Below, in pieces: positions 5,792 to 6,357 of a stretch of 6,357 nt of DNA; the stretch's first letter is position 1, and each line of letters opens with the position of its first letter. The position numbers and the translations under genes are program-made. Under the pieces are notes generated by a model. That model worked only from the letters and a program-made list of their open reading frames with translations, had not been told where the DNA came from and did not search any database. The DNA is from Burkholderiales bacterium (GTDB lineage: Bacteria > Pseudomonadota > Gammaproteobacteria > Burkholderiales > JAEUMW01), in the NCBI GenBank assembly GCA_016791285.1, contig JAEUMX010000204.1:1-6357 (forward strand). Direction: 5' to 3'.

Positions 5792-6357
5792 ATGACGCGC
5801 GCGGGGTCGATCGCACCGCTGGCACCCGATGCACCCCTTTCACTGGTAACCCCCGACATGCGCCCCAAGGCCGCTACCCCGACGACGCTGCTCATCAACC
5901 GCGAGCTGTCACTGCTGGAAGTCGTGCGCCGCGTGCTCGCCCAGGCCGAGGACGATGCCGTCCCGCTGCTGGAGCGTTTGCGCTTCCTGTGCATCGTCTC
6001 GAGCCTGATCGACGAGTTCTTCGAGATCCGTGTCGCCGGGCTGCACGCCGAGCTCGAGGAAGGATCCGACACGCCGAAGGTCGGCGGCTACACGACGAGC
6101 TCGCTCCTGAAGCAGCTCTCCATCACGGCGCACGAGCTGGTCGAACACCAGTACGAACTGCTCAACGACGTGGTGCTGCCCAAGCTCGCCGCCGAGGGCA
6201 TCCGCTTCCTGCGCCGCCCGGACTGGACCGAAGCCCAGCGCGCCTGGGTGCTCGATCATTTCCTGCGCGAGATCATGCCGGTGCTGACGCCGATCGGGCT
6301 CGATCCGGCGCACCCGTTCCCGCGGCTGCTCAACAAGAGCCTGAACCTCGCGGTGCA
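5792..6357 (+). CDS. ppk1: Polyphosphate kinase 1, N-terminal part, cut by window edge
   Basis: Ppk1 reversibly transfers the gamma phosphate of ATP to a growing polyphosphate chain and is autophosphorylated on histidine. The 188 visible codons cover the N-terminal domain and the start of the next: INRELSLLE (35-43), VPLLERLRFLCIVSS (57-71), DEFFEIRVAGL (74-84) and PVLTPIGLDPAHPFPRLLNKSLN, all Ppk1 wording. The catalytic histidines lie beyond the edge. ATG 5792 has GGAG at 5780-5783 with eight bases of spacing; it adds about 30 Pro/Ala/Thr-rich residues before the conserved region. A second in-frame ATG (5858) lacks a ribosome site. Oddities: the usual Phe-Asn of ELSxLxFN is Val44-Val45, and the ATP-site Asn of SSNLDEF (Asn45 in E. 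coli) is Leu72 (SSLIDEF). It may be a divergent Ppk1 paralogue or subgroup. The family call is firm; normal activity is not certain. Confidence 0.94.
   Translation, partial: MTRAGSIAPLAPDAPLSLVTPDMRPKAATPTTLLINRELSLLEVVRRVLAQAEDDAVPLLERLRFLCIVSSLIDEFFEIRVAGLHAELEEGSDTPKVGGYTTSSLLKQLSITAHELVEHQYELLNDVVLPKLAAEGIRFLRRPDWTEAQRAWVLDHFLREIMPVLTPIGLDPAHPFPRLLNKSLNLAV

Overview
The window is a densely packed, GC-rich piece of bacterial chromosome. Its gene content and protein wording (a class I PHA synthase, a bifunctional-type ArgA, the YggX wording and the Ppk1 N-terminus) point to a betaproteobacterium, probably of the Burkholderiales/Rhodocyclales/Nitrosomonadales range. This is an inference from recognised protein families; the sequence carries no taxonomic marker such as rRNA. 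Almost every base is accounted for by seven protein genes, two of them cut by the window edges. I see no RNA genes, insertion sequences, CRISPR arrays or prophage genes.

Left half, minus strand, read from about 3167 down to 1: a small thioredoxin-fold protein, then an inositol-monophosphatase-family phosphatase whose start overlaps the end of the first gene, then after an 85-base gap a class I poly(3-hydroxyalkanoate) synthase (phaC) that lacks only its last few codons. The 85-base gap holds a possible extended -10 promoter and a 9-bp hairpin that buries the phaC ribosome binding site.

Right half, plus strand, starting from a divergent intergenic region of about 100 bases: rsmE (16S rRNA m3U1498 methyltransferase), argA (N-acetylglutamate synthase, first step of arginine synthesis), yggX (Fe(II)-trafficking / oxidative damage protection protein) and the first third or less of a polyphosphate kinase (ppk1). 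rsmE and yggX almost certainly begin at GTG codons a little inside the longest possible reading frame.

The genes are mostly housekeeping. The thematic link is carbon and phosphate storage: PHA synthase and polyphosphate kinase lie within 4.1 kb of each other, though in divergent units. I found no convincing evidence for a wholly new system. The two items most worth checking are the ribosome-site hairpin in front of phaC, and the polyphosphate kinase N-terminus, where normally conserved residues (a Phe-Asn pair and the ATP-site Asn) are replaced by Val-Val and Leu.
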